A stretch of DNA of 64,000 nt, taken from Chytridium lagenaria. Lineage: Eukaryota; Chytridiomycota; Chytridiomycetes; Chytridiales; Chytridiaceae. Under the pieces are notes generated by a model that searched no databases, had not been told where the DNA came from, and saw nothing but the letters and a program-made list of their open reading frames with translations. Positions 11,478 to 24,957 of this stretch are shown here, piece after piece (within the stretch, counting starts at the first letter, position 1; every line of letters starts with the position of its first letter). A program made the translations under genes and the position numbers. Location of the stretch: NCBI GenBank assembly GCA_025449115.1, contig JAHLKC010000027.1, positions 282,651 to 346,650 of the forward strand, written 5' to 3'.

Positions 11478-13209
11478 CAGTGCGTGACACTAAGAGTCAT
11501 AAAATTTCAAAAATCTTTGAGGCCCCAAAACTCACGAAATCATTAGGAGACTTGCCCTAGGTCTCTAATACCAAAAGATGCACTATGGAAAAACGAAGAT
11601 ATTTGAAAACGCCATTTTTTTGGACCTCAGGTTACACAAGAACGAAAATGCCTTGAAAGGGGTATCATCCAGGGGTGGAAAAAACCCGATTTTTTTTTTT
11701 CAAAAATCGGGTTTATTCTTTAATTCAATTAAACCCGAATTAAACCGGATTCGGGTTTTTTAAAATTGTCAGAAAGGTCAAATATTCAAAATTGTCACTG
11801 CGAGTGAAGTTCTTACACTTTAACATAAAGAATCACCCAACAAATCACCTTCGTTCAAGATGCAACGCTCCTATTCATCCGACCCACTTTTAGACCTAAA
11901 ATATTCAATGTGACTTCGTAAAATCGAGTAATTTTCTTTTAATAAAGACATGGCCAGCATGATATGCGGATAATTAAATTTTCCGCAAAAAACCCGATTT
12001 TGAGGTTTTTTCCAAAAATCGGGTTTTTTTAAAAAACCTTAAAAAACCGGATTTGTAAAAAACCCGATTTGCCACCCCTGGTATCATCAGACGCGCCATG
12101 ACCTCGGCAACATTTCCCGTAGTGTGTGCGACAAATATTTCTTAAGATAAATCTGGACATTTCTCTCATGGAAGTCAAAAAAGAAAAATAAAAAATTTGT
12201 GATCCAAAAATTTCAGTCATGCAAGTGGAATTTTGAAAGATCACAGTCGATGCTGTATTGCTGGTCCATAAGCTGAAAGGCCGTCCTATTTGTTTCCGTT
12301 GCTATGATCCAAGGAGATAAGGTATCAGGCCTTTGAGCTGTTGTATTTTGCATCTCTAACGCGATGGCTCGTGGACGCAACCCGAAAAGAGCCATCTCTC
12401 GAGCTTTGGAGAAGTGTCCATCTTCTTCTCCCGCCTCTCCTTCCGCAGCAGATTCTGAGCTGTCTGATGAGCATGACAGGCTCAAGTATCCAGAGTCTGA
12501 CTCGGAAGACTCAGATAGCTGTTCTTGGAGTTCTTTTATAAACATGAAAGTTAGTTTGTAGTGAACTTTTCAACTTTACCTCTTGAGAATGTTTTACCTT
12601 CGACATTCAATCGCTTTCGCTGTTCGCTTTTGCAGCTTAGATGGAGGAGGCATTAAAATGGGTGTGATACAGTATTCAGACAAGAATGTAACAAATGGTC
12701 TACGACGGACTATGTATGAAACCAGGTGGGCGTGGGATTGAACCATCGTCACCTAGAGCGTCGGGGGTGTTTTGCCTCTGTCAAAAACAAAAATTAAAAA
12801 TATTTATAACGCAGTTTACCCATAAAATTGTCAGAAATTATTTATTTTGTGGTTGCACAAGCTCATGTTTTTGAATAAATCCGCAATTTCCTCAAAATAT
12901 TTATGCAAAAGCCTCTTCGAAAATGTCCCCGTCGAAATCCCCACGTCGAGACCTACTGATCTATACCAATATGTATTTTTTTGGAGCGCCAATTTTTGGA
13001 CCCTCAATTAGTAGCGATTAGTAAAATTTTACAGCCCCATATCTCACGACTGAGAAGGCATTTTTGAATTTTTTCAAGGTCTGGAGAAAGCTCTCGTCCA
13101 GAGCTATCGATTAACGTTGAGATATTATTTATTTGGATCAAAACCAGGGACGAGATATCCCCGTAAATTTTGGTAATTTTTTCTTTATGACTCTTAGTGT
13201 CACGCACTG
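11478..13209. mobile_element. Tc1/mariner-like element, non-autonomous or decayed
   Basis: Perfect 26-bp terminal inverted repeats beginning CAGTGCGTGACACTAAGAGT lie at 11478-11503 and 13184-13209. They are flanked by TA at 11476-11477 and 13210-13211, the target duplication typical of Tc1/mariner elements. Element length is 1732 bp. No intact transposase is visible. The internal frame 12364-12561 (starting MARGRNPKR) and the minus-strand frame 12213-12545 (Ser/Glu-rich) are short, overlap each other and lack a recognisable DDE domain. A 411-bp hAT-type insertion lies inside. Confidence 0.88.
11670..12080. mobile_element. hAT-type MITE nested in the mariner-like element
   Basis: The 411-bp insert is bounded by inverted ends CAGGGGTGG...CCACCCCTG and a perfect 8-bp direct duplication GTATCATC (11662-11669 and 12081-12088). 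An 8-bp duplication with CAGGG-type ends is the hallmark of hAT transposons. The interior is AT-rich, non-coding, and rich in repeated AAACCCGATTT / AAATCGGGTTT subterminal motifs, probable transposase-binding sites by analogy. Confidence 0.9.
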
Positions 13210-13211
13210 TA

Positions 13212-13609
13212 TTAGAGAATTTAAGCCAAAGTAAATTGTACTTAGATAAATACTTAAATACTTACAGTAATACAAATTAGAATACAATTTCTAATCCCAA
13301 GAGGCATTTGCGGAGCTCAGTTGCTGCTGCGAGATTTTTATGATCTTCACATGTAAGTCTAACGTTACCTCGTCAGGACCATCGTAACAGTTTCCTCCTA
13401 TACCGTGCTTCTCCTTTTACTGACGATAGTAATTCGAAACTAGTCTGAAGGGAAGTTATTGTCTAACCTCCATATATCATTGGTCAATGTGAAATGCAGC
13501 AAACACATAAAAGGTTCTGTGAAGAGCGACGTAATATATTTGGCAAATGTATTGGGGTATGTACAGAGAGCGAGCTGAAAACAAGACGAGGAAAAAGAGC
13601 GAGGTTGAT
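13212..13609. other. Intergenic region downstream of histone H4
   Basis: No convincing gene is seen between the end of the mariner-like element and the H4 stop codon. It probably contains the H4 3' UTR. Confidence 0.5.
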
Positions 13610-15113
<1,504 letters not shown>

Positions 15114-15986
15114 ACGCATCCTTTTCACCCCAGCCCTCGCAACGACTTCCCTGTAGATATTGTATCCATAATAAAGAACAGAACATTATAGCCCATCTAT
15201 CTATTAGTCTCTGATCTGTTTCATTAGTCATATTTCATAGCTTTAAATTGCATGCGATGAAAAAAAAGAATACAAGAAAAAAGGGCTCGCTAATATTCAC
15301 TATCATGTCTTTTAAAGTATCTCATCCAGCTTTTTACAGGCCGTATTTGAATCCAGGACGATGGCTAAAAAAATGTCATCGGACGGTCGGATGAGCTATT
15401 TTTTCCAAGAGGCTGATAAGATGAAAAATAGTCGCAGCTATTCTTTATGATGAATAAATCGAGATCGTTTGGGTAGGTGTTGGAGAGGTTTGGAGTCTTC
15501 GGTATCGAATTAGCGGTAGTCACCCTTTTAATTACGTCAACGAGATCAACTTTTCAATAGAAAAAAAAATTATAAAAAATGTATCGTCTCTCGAAAGCCA
15601 TGAGGTTTGGACGATTGGCTGAGGGATGGAAGGTGGTTAAAAAGACAATTGCTCCTTACTAGTGGACGCAGTAACTTGAGGCGCCTTATATTTTATCCTT
15701 TTTAAACAGAACACTTGACCTCGTAACAGGCTATATCTTTGCCACTATTTTCGACAAAACAGACCAGGTTAGTTGACCTCAAGTGACTTTGCATCTACGG
15801 ATAACGATCTTTTATCACTAGGACCGCGATGATCATCTCAATCTTATTTCCAAGGTACTCTCATAAAACTGGCCGATAAGGATTACCAAAGTGGTCAAAA
15901 GATTGACAACACGAGTTCGGTCTACGGCAATGATATAAGAACTGCATTCAACGTTGGTTCGAATTGTAGCATCAAAGCTTCAGACC
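15114..15986. other. Intergenic region between H3 and membrane-protein gene A
   Basis: Contains the H3 3' UTR with its AATAAA signal (15170-15175). Nothing else can be supported; open frames are short on both strands. Confidence 0.5.
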
Positions 15987-16818
15987 ATGTCATCAGCACT
16001 CTCACCCCCACCAGATGTCTACTCCCAAGTCAACCTGATTACAAACGTGATGCGCTCGTTAGGCTTGGGGTATGCTTTTTGCGTCTGCGTCATGTGCGGG
16101 ATCATGATCAACTTTACCAATCGATTTACAAGAGCCGCCTTCCTGCCCTTGATTTCAGCAATAAGCCTCATCATTGCACAATCGAGTGCAATATTGATAG
16201 ACATATTCCGACCTCGTTGCGATAATCGTGCTTTGGGACTGTATGTGTTCTACTATGGTTCCCAAATCTGCTTGGAGGTGTATCAGACAAACCGTGTGAG
16301 GATGTTGGCGGCAAACAACACCGTAGCAAAGTCAATTGGGTACGGTCTCTTTATCTTAAGAGCATCATCGCTGGCGTCTTCTTGTTCTATTACTCGGACT
16401 CTTCCAACCTCATCAACAATGTTTGCATCACCGTCTTCCCATCAACAGTGCTCATCACCGAGAAATGCATCCTCCTTTTTTACAACACTGGCAACCTCTT
16501 AATCCTCGTATACCTTGCACATTATAATACGATGGGGACCGTAGTGGAAAGGTCGTGTTCCGAACACTCCTTACAAAGTTTCTCTTTCAAGATGGGTTGA
16601 CGTTCATCATGGCGTTGCTGCTGGACAGCGCGTACGTTGCTGTGATCGCGACAGTGACGACACCGTGGATCATGAGCCTGGCGGCGGGGTTGGCGAATGG
16701 GTTTAATTTGGCGATTCTTCACGTCAAGTATTGTGCAGAGGTGAAGGTTGTGCTAATGACGCTATTGAAAAAGCCCAAGCAGAAGGCGGCTTTAACCAAA
16801 AATGGTGGGATGGAGTGA
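15987..16818 (+). CDS. Polytopic membrane protein, family copy A (two single-base shifts)
   Basis: Not a family I can name. It starts MSSALSPPPD. About seven hydrophobic segments follow, with conserved motifs shared with copies B and C: NVMRSLGLGYAF, SSAILID near segment 3, CLEVYQTNRVR, GLFILRASSL, TEKCILLFYN.GNLLIL, and FLFQDGLTF before the last two helices. The frame changes near 16374 (after ILRASSL) and near 16535 (before FRTLLTKFLFQDG). Both shifts are in the same direction and each would be repaired by one extra base. The last exon ends KQKAALTKNGGME. A sensory or receptor role is possible from topology alone but is not shown. Confidence 0.75.
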
Positions 16819-17248
16819 GACAGAAGTCGTTGTTTGAGTTTATGGGGATTAAACAGTCTCCATATGGAGGTGGTGGGAGTGCTCTTGAGAGTGGTACTGC
16901 TGGCAGTCATTTTGGAGTCTCGGTTCCGGCGTCTACTTTTAATAATTGAATGTGCATCGAGACCCAAGCTGTGCTGCGGGTCCTTTGTAAGCTAATCGGC
17001 AAACAGGAAATAAATGAAAAAGGGAATTGTACCTAGTATTGCCATCGGGTTAGGGTTCTACTAGGTAACTGGTAGTATTCAAATGGTAAAATGACCCTGT
17101 AGTGACAACGGAGCAGTAAACAAGTTGAAGTTGGTGGATGATTATACATTTACTTCATGCAGACTACTGCGATTCCATGAATTAATAATGAATTAAATCG
17201 TGCTTTAGCTTTCGTCCGACCGTAGGTGACATTTGGAAGACAAAACCC
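16819..17248. other. Intergenic region upstream of LRR gene 1
   Basis: A short open frame continuing past membrane-protein gene A (to about 16949) is Gly/Ser-rich and is probably a shadow or a 3' extension. No other feature is recognised. Confidence 0.4.
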
Positions 17249-18993
17249 ATGACAGACTGCCAGGCCGTGAGAGAGGCCGTCACACCTCTCCTCGGGAACC
17301 TCAACATCGACATCCCCTCAGATGGCACATCTTGCTGCTCATCGGCGTCCGTCTACCATTATATCCGCTGCTCATCAGCCTCACCTGCAAGGGTGGAGTC
17401 CATGTGAGATCATTACATTCATAGACTTTTCTAACTATTTATGCAACTAGATTACTTAACAGCACGGGTTCCATCTTTCCTTCGACCCCATTCTCACCAG
17501 CATTCGGACGTCTCAGTGCATTGACCGATCTCGTCATTGTTAATACTTCGCTAACTGGCGATCTTCCTGATGCTTTTGATGACCTTCCGAACTTGCGAAT
17601 CCTCGATCTCAGCGTCAACGGCCTTACAGGAAACCTTCCTAAATCCATATCAAGACTATCAAGCCTATTGGACATTGTAAGTTATTTCACTTTCATGACT
17701 TCTTCAACGCTCATGGACCCTGATGCCTTTTATTTTTAAGAATCTCTCCTTCAACAAGTTCAAGGGATCAATCCCGTCAGAATGGTCTGCGTTATCAGTC
17801 TTCAGACCATGAATTTATCAAGAAACGAGCTTTCCGGAAGTCTGCCGGAGTCATGGAACGGATGGACGGCAGCAAATCTGACGAGTTTGTAAGTCATAGA
17901 AGTTTTTAGTTGAAGTGAGTATTCTGACCATTACAAACCCAGATCCTTTTCAAACAATTCTCTTGTGGGGGAGATCGACGTGCTTAGCTCTTTTAAGCGG
18001 CTTGAAATACTAGACCTTCAACATAATCTCTTTCTCGGTTTAATTACCCCTACCTACAGTAGTCTCCCGAGGATGAAGGAGTTTTTAATTACGAACAATA
18101 AGTTGACGGGAAACATCCCACAGTCATTATCTTCGTGGAAAGATAACAATCCTAGCATGTGGGTTATTTTTTTCAACTCGTTTCATTTCGGCTTTATTCG
18201 AATTATCTGTCTCGTTTTTAGTCCTAATTTTACGTATAGGCTTCTGGCGTACAATGCTTTCTATGGAACACTACCACAATTCATGTTCACACTCAGAAAC
18301 CTGTAAGTGTACATTCTTATTGTTATGGCCAATAGAGATAGCTCATCCAGGCTCTTATATAATATTACGATAGGACATTGACAAAAAATTGCTTTAACCA
18401 AACCGAAGTTCAATTGAGCCAATTCAAGACTGGAAACCCAAAGTACGCTCCTTTACAATACGCTTCTCATGCCTCTTGTCATAGTCGTGCCTCTTTTACT
18501 AATTTTCCTCATAACACAGCTATCTAGAGCAACTTCCAGCTGATCAATGCCCAAGACGCCCACCAGTTTCGAATCCCCCTCAAGTCCCGAGTTTCGCCGT
18601 CCCCACCTGGTTCATTGTTATCGTCATCTGCCTCGCCATTTTCGTCCCCACCCTCCGTCGGTATTTCGTCAATCGTGCTGAAAATCGTCGACGTGCTCAA
18701 CGGCAGGGAAGGACTCGTGGAGACGTTGAGCTGCTGGAGAGACCGCCGAGGGAAGAACCACCTCAACTTCCAGCTTATGCGGCGACACCGGAGGAAGGAA
18801 CAAGGGTTTTGGTGGTTGGGGATGCCCACCTGTGTATTCGGCGACCATGGTAAATGGGGATATACCGAGATCAGAGGTGCTGAGCCCGGTGTCAGGTTTG
18901 GTTGCGGAGACGGTGGTTCAGCCTGTGACGCCGTCTGTAAATGAGGGTGGGGATGAGGCAGTTAGAGATGAGGTTGTGCATCGACACAGATAG
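17249..18993 (+). CDS. Leucine-rich-repeat single-pass membrane protein 1
   Basis: N terminus MTDCQAVREAV with a CC pair typical of the cap before plant-type LRRs. Exons include 17249-17403, 17463-17676, 17741-17888 and 17942 onward to about 18158; later exons carry the last repeats. LRR units such as LPNLRILDLSVNGLTGNLP and LEILDLQHN are seen. A Cys-ending stalk (PADQCPRRPP) precedes a hydrophobic helix (about 18595-18650, FIVIVICLAIFV) and a basic, Arg-rich cytoplasmic tail. Single-base shifts occur near 17798 and near 18815, the latter moving to the frame that ends at 18993. Inferred to be a cell-surface protein binding an unknown ligand. It is a tandem paralogue of the next gene. Confidence 0.8.
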
Positions 18994-19347
18994 GACCTTT
19001 GTTCAAAATTATGTTTGAAAGGATGCCAATTGGTGTGTGGACTCGTTTATGTCGTGAAGATGTCGTGTGGGTAATAGAACCTCGTACAGTAATGTTAAAA
19101 TATAATAGTTTGGTGAATTGCCAATTTTCTCTTGTGATATTTATCATGAGACCAGAAACGACAGGTTTTGGCACTATTCTTGTTGTAGCTCTCAAAGTGC
19201 TACAAGCCTGGGCCGTTTTTTGACCAACTTGAATTACCTATTGAGTGTCTTTGACCCATTTTTGTGTGAAAGAAGGCGAGCTCCATCTTTCCCGCCCCTT
19301 GACTTCACACCTTGTCAGGCTACCACCATCAGCCTACCTACTTCACA

Positions 19348-20769
19348 ATGACCGACTGCCAACTTCTGCTCGATGCCATCCCCCTCCCAGTCCTCCGTCT
19401 TCCCCCAACAACAATGTTCACCTCCATGACCGACTGCTGCAACTCCAACACATATCCCCACCTATCCTTCCTTGTCGGCTGCAACTCCAACAACACAAGA
19501 ATCACTCGCATGTAGAACCCCTACAGCCCTCCCATATTTAACGAACCTTGCAGAACCATTACAGGCACTCAACCTCAGCCCGCTTGGACGCTTTCTCCAA
19601 ATATTGGAAAACTCAACGCATTGACTTCGCTAGTTATCTCAAATGTGGGGTTATCAGGAGATCTGCCCGATGCGTTCAGCGATATGCCGGAATTGGAGGA
19701 TATCAACTTTTCAAAAGGAAACTTGACCGGTCCTTTTCCTTCTTCCTTCTCACGCTTAACGAACCTCCAAACACTGTGAGATCCATCCGTTTTAGTAAGA
19801 ATCTTATGACTCTATATAGACGTATGGATGAGAACGCTATAACGGGTCCGTTACCTCCTGTATGGGGACAGGCACTAAAACGTCTGTCGCTGCTCTCTCT
19901 TCAGCAGAACAAAATTGCCGGCGGCATACCTACGGAATGGTCAGGTTTGACCAGCCTCCGCTCATTGTAAGTGTCGCCTTCACTACTGTCACTTAACGTT
20001 ACAGGGACCTCTCCAAGAACTTTCTGAAAGATTCGATCACTCCTCTCGCAAACCTCACCTCCCTCACCTCCATTGTCCTCTCCGTCAATAGTTTTGAGGG
20101 CACTCTCAGCTCATTCATACCCATGAAAAAACTCTCGAATTTACAGGTTTCGTTTAATTTGTTAACAGGTGCGATTCCAACCTTAGGGGATGGATCTTCA
20201 TCGTTTTACTTGTAAGTCAACGCACGCAGAGTATTTTGAGACCCTTACATGTGTAGGTTCGTTGATAACAACTTTTTGAGAGGCCGTATCCCGGATTTCG
20301 TGTATGATCTTAACAACGTGTGAGTATAAGGTCCCAGTTTCTCGAGTTGTACTGACTATGAAAGCCGACTTACTCAAAACTGCTTCTTGAATGGGGATAT
20401 CGATCGATCACGGTTTAAAGTCAAATCCAATAGGTACATTTTTTCATATAAACCAAAGCTCACTTTGATAGCGCTATAACGATAAGAGACTACGAGTATT
20501 GTGAATTCTATGATCTTGACGAAGACCTTGCCCGTTTGAAGGGACTTCCGCTTTATGCCAAGATATTGATACCCGTTGGGATTGTACTTTTCATTGTGGG
20601 GGTTGTGGCTTATAATGAGGTATACGTGTTGTTGGGGGCATTTGAAGATATACATAAACGTTGGATTGGAGAATTGAACAAGGATAAAGAGAGGAAGAGG
20701 AGAAAGGAGGTGGAGGGACGAGAGGGTGCAAGAATGGAATCATCAAGACGTGAGGTGGAGAGGGGTTAG
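19348..20769 (+). CDS. Leucine-rich-repeat single-pass membrane protein 2
   Basis: Begins MTDCQLLLDA, like LRR protein 1, followed by a Cys-containing N-terminal cap (exon 19348 to about 19512). LRR exons follow from about 19567: INFSKGNLTGPFP, MDENAITGPLPPVWG, SLQQNKIAGGIPTEW, then 20006-20211, 20258-20319 and 20365-20432. A region with Cys residues leads to a hydrophobic helix (about 20560-20610, ILIPVGIVLFIVGVV) and a Lys/Arg/Glu-rich tail ending at 20769. Several introns interrupt a Leu codon after its second base at LRR boundaries. No kinase domain follows, so this is a receptor-like protein rather than a receptor kinase. Confidence 0.8.
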
Positions 20770-21350
20770 GCGGGAAAGAAGTATGAAATGTAAAAGTTTG
20801 AGTATAAGGTTGAGAAGGTGCGAGAAGCATGATGATACCCTTGTGGGTGGTATGCCTTACGTTTGAGTTGGAAAATCACTATAATAAGTTATCGCCATCT
20901 ATAAATAAATAAATCGTCTATGCAATAAATGGTCTCTTCTCTTTTTTTTCCGCGTAGCGACCCGTAAATTGAGTTTGATAGTCTTTAGAAAAATGAAGTC
21001 AGAAATCTATAGTGGTAGAGGAGGCAGTAACTTAAGGAAATGACACCGTAGATGGAGTGAAAGGAAGAACTCCTGTATTATGCTATACTTTAAACGTTGT
21101 TACGCCGCTGTTACATGTAAGTCTACAGAATAGCGGTCCATGAGAAAAACCAGACTTTCAAAGTGTCCCGAAAAGAAAAAGTATACATGTTTCACCCCTA
21201 CATTGCTTTCATACCCATCAACCTGCATCAGCATCACATACCAGTTGTGAATCGATTATTACCACTTGATACTGAGTCCTAACCCTAACCCTAACCCTAA
21301 ATAGATACTAAAGAAATGGATTGGAGAAGCCCACCTTTGTTATTCTAGCC
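20770..21350. other. Intergenic region with an interstitial telomere repeat
   Basis: A short tract of three CCCTAA units (about 21280-21300) lies 50 bp before the F-box-like gene. The rest shows no supported feature. Confidence 0.8.
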
Positions 21351-22909
21351 ATGACGACGACTTCCAATGGCGCTGGATGCGTCGCTCTTTCTTCACTTAT
21401 CCAATTAGACATATTGCTGAAAGCATCGTCGATTACCTTCATGGTTCGATAGAGACAAAATATCCACTCTCATCCCTGGCATGCTTGTCCAGTTGCAGCC
21501 GATTCTTTCACTCTCATCTCGACTGTCTATTATTTAAAAACATATGCCTTCCACCTCCAAATCCAGTTGTCTGCGAGTGGGGTGCTTCTGATGCCGTTCA
21601 ATCCCTTTCCTCCCTTTTTCGCCGTCTCAAAACTGATTCCAACGCCTATTTAGTAAAAGCATGCCGTTTCTCTATCCTTCGTTGCTCTTTCGGTCGACTC
21701 CTTCAATGATGACGAGTTCGATGATGCTGTCATCAATACTGGCCAACATCTTGTCATCTCCGCCATTGTCGCAGCCATTGCCGTGACAGTTGCTCCATAC
21801 ATAAAGACCTGACTGTCCGTATTTACCCAGTCATCCAACGTCCAACCCTCAGCTTCTTCCGCGACGCCGAGAGCCTGCGCGATATATACTCCATGATGGA
21901 CTGCTTTGATGGAATCGGATGGGATCCTTTGGAACCCGTCTCTGCTCATGACGTTTTTCAACAAGCCCTCCCAAGACTTCACCACCTCCGTATCATCACC
22001 GTCGAAGCCGACTCCCGTTCAGCTGAATATCTCCCCGTCTTTGGGTCTACCTCAAATGTCGCAGTATCCCGATTACTACTTCAAGCCCGCAACCCGACAG
22101 GATTTTGGTGGTGCGATTCCATTACCCGTGTCTTAATGGAGTTACACCGTAATCGACGCCAGCGAGATATTCATAGACTTGATCTTATTATTCCGAGGTC
22201 TTATCATAACGGAATAGAGACCATGCCGCATGTATACGACAAAGAGATACGAAACTTTGCGGAAGATCTTATGAACTTAGTATTGCTGCGGGGTAAACTA
22301 CACCTCTCTATTCCCGCGCATGGGATATTCGCCAAAACATTATTTACGCAAATGCATGCTCTGTTGACAGAACGCACTGGAGATCGAAAATGGCTTGGCG
22401 AACCTATCATCGCATCTCTTTCGCTCTTTGTGCAAATTGACGCGTTAAAGACGTGCTGTTGGTGGGATGGTGTCAAACCACTTGCAGAGTTTGTATGCAA
22501 CATCTCTACAAAACTCGTTCAAGAAAATAATGTCGCGTTTGAAACATGGAACCATCGCAGTCTTTGCTGCTGTCCGGCATGCTCGCCGTGCAGCATTACT
22601 GGGGAAACGGAGGAAGGGATTATTTGGGTAGATAAGAGGATGCTTCGGACATTTAACTCCAAGATGGAAACACGAGAGGTTCAGTTTGAGAGTTGCGCAC
22701 GGACACCAAGGCTCTTTTCTGACCGAATTGCGATTGCGGCGCATTGGCTACTTCCGATTTTGCCAGACATGATGGAGAAAGAGTTGGAAAAGGCGGAGCT
22801 TCTTTTCAGTACTTGGATGGATGCATTGGATAAGGCTTTGGGAAATAAAGACAGGATGGTGGTAGGGGCTTGGAAAGGATTAAAGGAAGAAAACAAAAAA
22901 TGCAGGTGA
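21351..22909 (+). CDS. F-box-like protein, interrupted by frameshifts
   Basis: The N-terminal part resembles an F-box: a LIQLDI start followed, after a frame change near 21412, by AESIVDYLHG, a Leu-rich stretch, a CSRFFHSHL motif and LLFKNI. F-box proteins recruit substrates to SCF ubiquitin ligases. Another shift occurs near 21665-21800; the frame carrying DLTVRIYPVIQRPTLSFFRD then continues into a long open frame (21893-22909). That part has a Cys cluster (LCCCPACSPC, about 22562-22590). No LRR, WD40 or kelch repeats were recognised in the C-terminal half. The frame breaks look like single-base indels. The start at 21351 is chosen because it gives the N-terminal part of the F-box. Confidence 0.55.
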
Positions 22910-23402
22910 GCCACATTTTTCTGTTTAAACCTGACGTCCTCGTCCAATCGCTTCATATTCCCGCCCCCTTCCCCTTCTTTCTTGTAATGTACGATTCACC
23001 TTCGCACAGATTCAATGGAGAACGGGAGATTAATCAAATGTCTGGACGCAAAATCGTATGCGCAGCTGCAGGCTTAACGTCCCTCAGGCGATTAAGCAGC
23101 TTTTTTTGATTGCCTCATGGAATGCAAACGTGCTATGATTTATCCAGATGACTTGAAAATTGGTGACCTGGATAGAAAAGGCTCGACTGTCAATATGCAA
23201 AAACTGATAGAAGTCTGTGTGCCGGAGTTTTCTGATTGAAAAGACTATGGCCATAATGTCAACAAAAAAGTAATAGAAATAAAAGGCTTTGTTATTCGGT
23301 CAATCTAATTATACAGTAGGATATACAGCAACTTAAGTTCACAACTCAAGGCTTCATTCCATCTCCTCGTTCAACCTATCCTCATCTTCTGCCTCCTCCA
23401 CT
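22910..23402. other. Intergenic region between convergent F-box-like and PUS3 genes
   Basis: No gene is recognised. This is probably the overlapping 3' UTRs of the two convergent genes. Confidence 0.5.
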
Positions 23403-24901
23403 CTATCCTTCTTCCTCGCCGTTTTTTGCAACATGTCTCTCCATCCTAACCTCAATAGACTCACATCTCTTCCTCCCCATAATCGGCACATGCACTTTCC
23501 TAACCTTCCCGTCAACCTCCACATTCCCACTCTCCAATGACACCACATTCCAAATCCCATGTCTCGCCAACTCAAACAATGGGCCAACCCCCCCAATACT
23601 GTCCATCAGCAATTTCACTTGCTGCGCTTTCACCGCGTGTTCGCGCCATAAGCAGAAGAGAGACTCTCCAAGCTTTGTAGCAACAGAAGGGTGGGGGCTG
23701 GAGCGCCAATGGAATGTGTTTGAGGGATATCCGCTGTCTATTAAGATAAGTGGGAGCTCGGATGCGATGGGGTAAATGGGGCGACCACATCCAGAAGGAT
23801 GTTTAGAAATATCCAAAAGGTCGTCAATGATGGATGGAGGCTCAAGTCCTCTACCAACGAGATGGAGAATGGCAGTGATGCAGCGGACCTGGTTAAGCAG
23901 GAATGCCGTTCCCTTTATCTCGAAAACTATGGGGGCTGTCGGATCACTTGTTGGGGAGTCAGTGAGAGGATAAACTGAAGTGCTGAGAATCCTGCGGACG
24001 TAACTACGTACAGGGTTACTTGCGTCTATACGGCAGAGGTAGCGGAAATCATGATCGCCGAGAAGACGTTGGGCAGCGTCTTGCATTGCAGGAATATCCA
24101 GACCCATGGATGGCATTATGTATTGGTAGCGGCGATAAAGGCAGTCAAAGCGAGCGTTGAAGGTAGGAAGGACGGGGGACCATGCGAGAACGCGAATATC
24201 GGAGGGAAGGATGCCGTTGAGGATAGTAAGGTAGGGGATCTCGTCTGCATCTTCCTTCTCGTAAACAGCTGCGGCGTCAGTTTCAACTTGCATGCTATCA
24301 CTTGAGATATCGTCCTCTTTGAGTTCGCGGCGTTCTGGCCGTTTAGAGACCACAGTAGTGTCAATCTTCTCCCACGTTGTCGTCCCCTCTGCTCCCAATC
24401 CCAACGAGCTCCTCACGTGCAACCCAATGATCTGCGAGAAACTTGACACCCCTTTATCCGTCCTCCCACAACGAGTCCATGCGCATTCCTTCATCCCTGG
24501 AATAAGCCTGGCCTTCATCAACGCCTTTGCCAGTACTCCTTCAACAGTTTGAATCGCGTCAGGCTCATCAAGATCATCTATCCCTTCCGCTTCCACAAGT
24601 CCTTGAGTTGCGAGACCGTGGTAGTTCCACCCAAGGTAGGCAACTTTGAGAGCAATTGGGCGGCATGCGTGTTGGGTGAAGTCAAACTTGCGCGGTTGCT
24701 TGCGTTTGCGTTTTGAGGATGGAGGGTTGGATGGAGATGATGCTGGAGTTTCCCGTTAATGGCATCTTTCTTTACATCCGAGTTTGAGGAGGTTCCGGCG
24801 GATGTCGAATTTAACTTCCCCTTGAGCTCCTTGATGTGCGCAATCAGCTGTTCTTTGGACCAACTCTCCAAGCCATCGTTACTCTCTATGACACCGTCCA
24901 T
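23403..24901 (-). CDS. PUS3: tRNA pseudouridine(38/39) synthase
   Basis: TruA-family enzyme that isomerises uridine 38/39 in the tRNA anticodon stem. Minus strand, beginning MDGVIESNDG with a Lys/Glu-rich helical start (EQLIAHIKELKGKL). The DEG1/PUS3 signature FDFTQHACRPIALKVAYLGW follows near 24670. The catalytic motif CGRTDKGVSSF (about 24460) contains the active-site Asp. ARFDCLYRRYQYIMP, DFRYLCRID and FLLNQVRCI are all present. One frame change near 24755, in a GGG run, separates the N-terminal segment from the rest and would be healed by one extra G. The C-terminal tail is long and acidic. The start is only 56 bp from the divergent Derlin-like gene, suggesting a shared promoter. Confidence 0.9.
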
Positions 24902-24957
24902 CAACTACAGACTATCAATATTTTTCCAATTTTTTTTTACACTATCGTCATCAAGAA
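24902..24957. promoter_or_regulatory. Compact divergent promoter, PUS3 / Derlin-like
   Basis: Only 56 bp separate the two start codons. The gap holds a pyrimidine-rich tract (TTTTTCCAATTTTTTTTT). It must contain, or overlap with, the regulatory elements of both genes if both starts are right. Confidence 0.5.

Noticed and set aside
12213..12561. Overlapping frames inside the mariner-like element as a transposase
   Set aside because: Too short, Ser/Glu-rich, and lacking HTH and DDE/D motifs.
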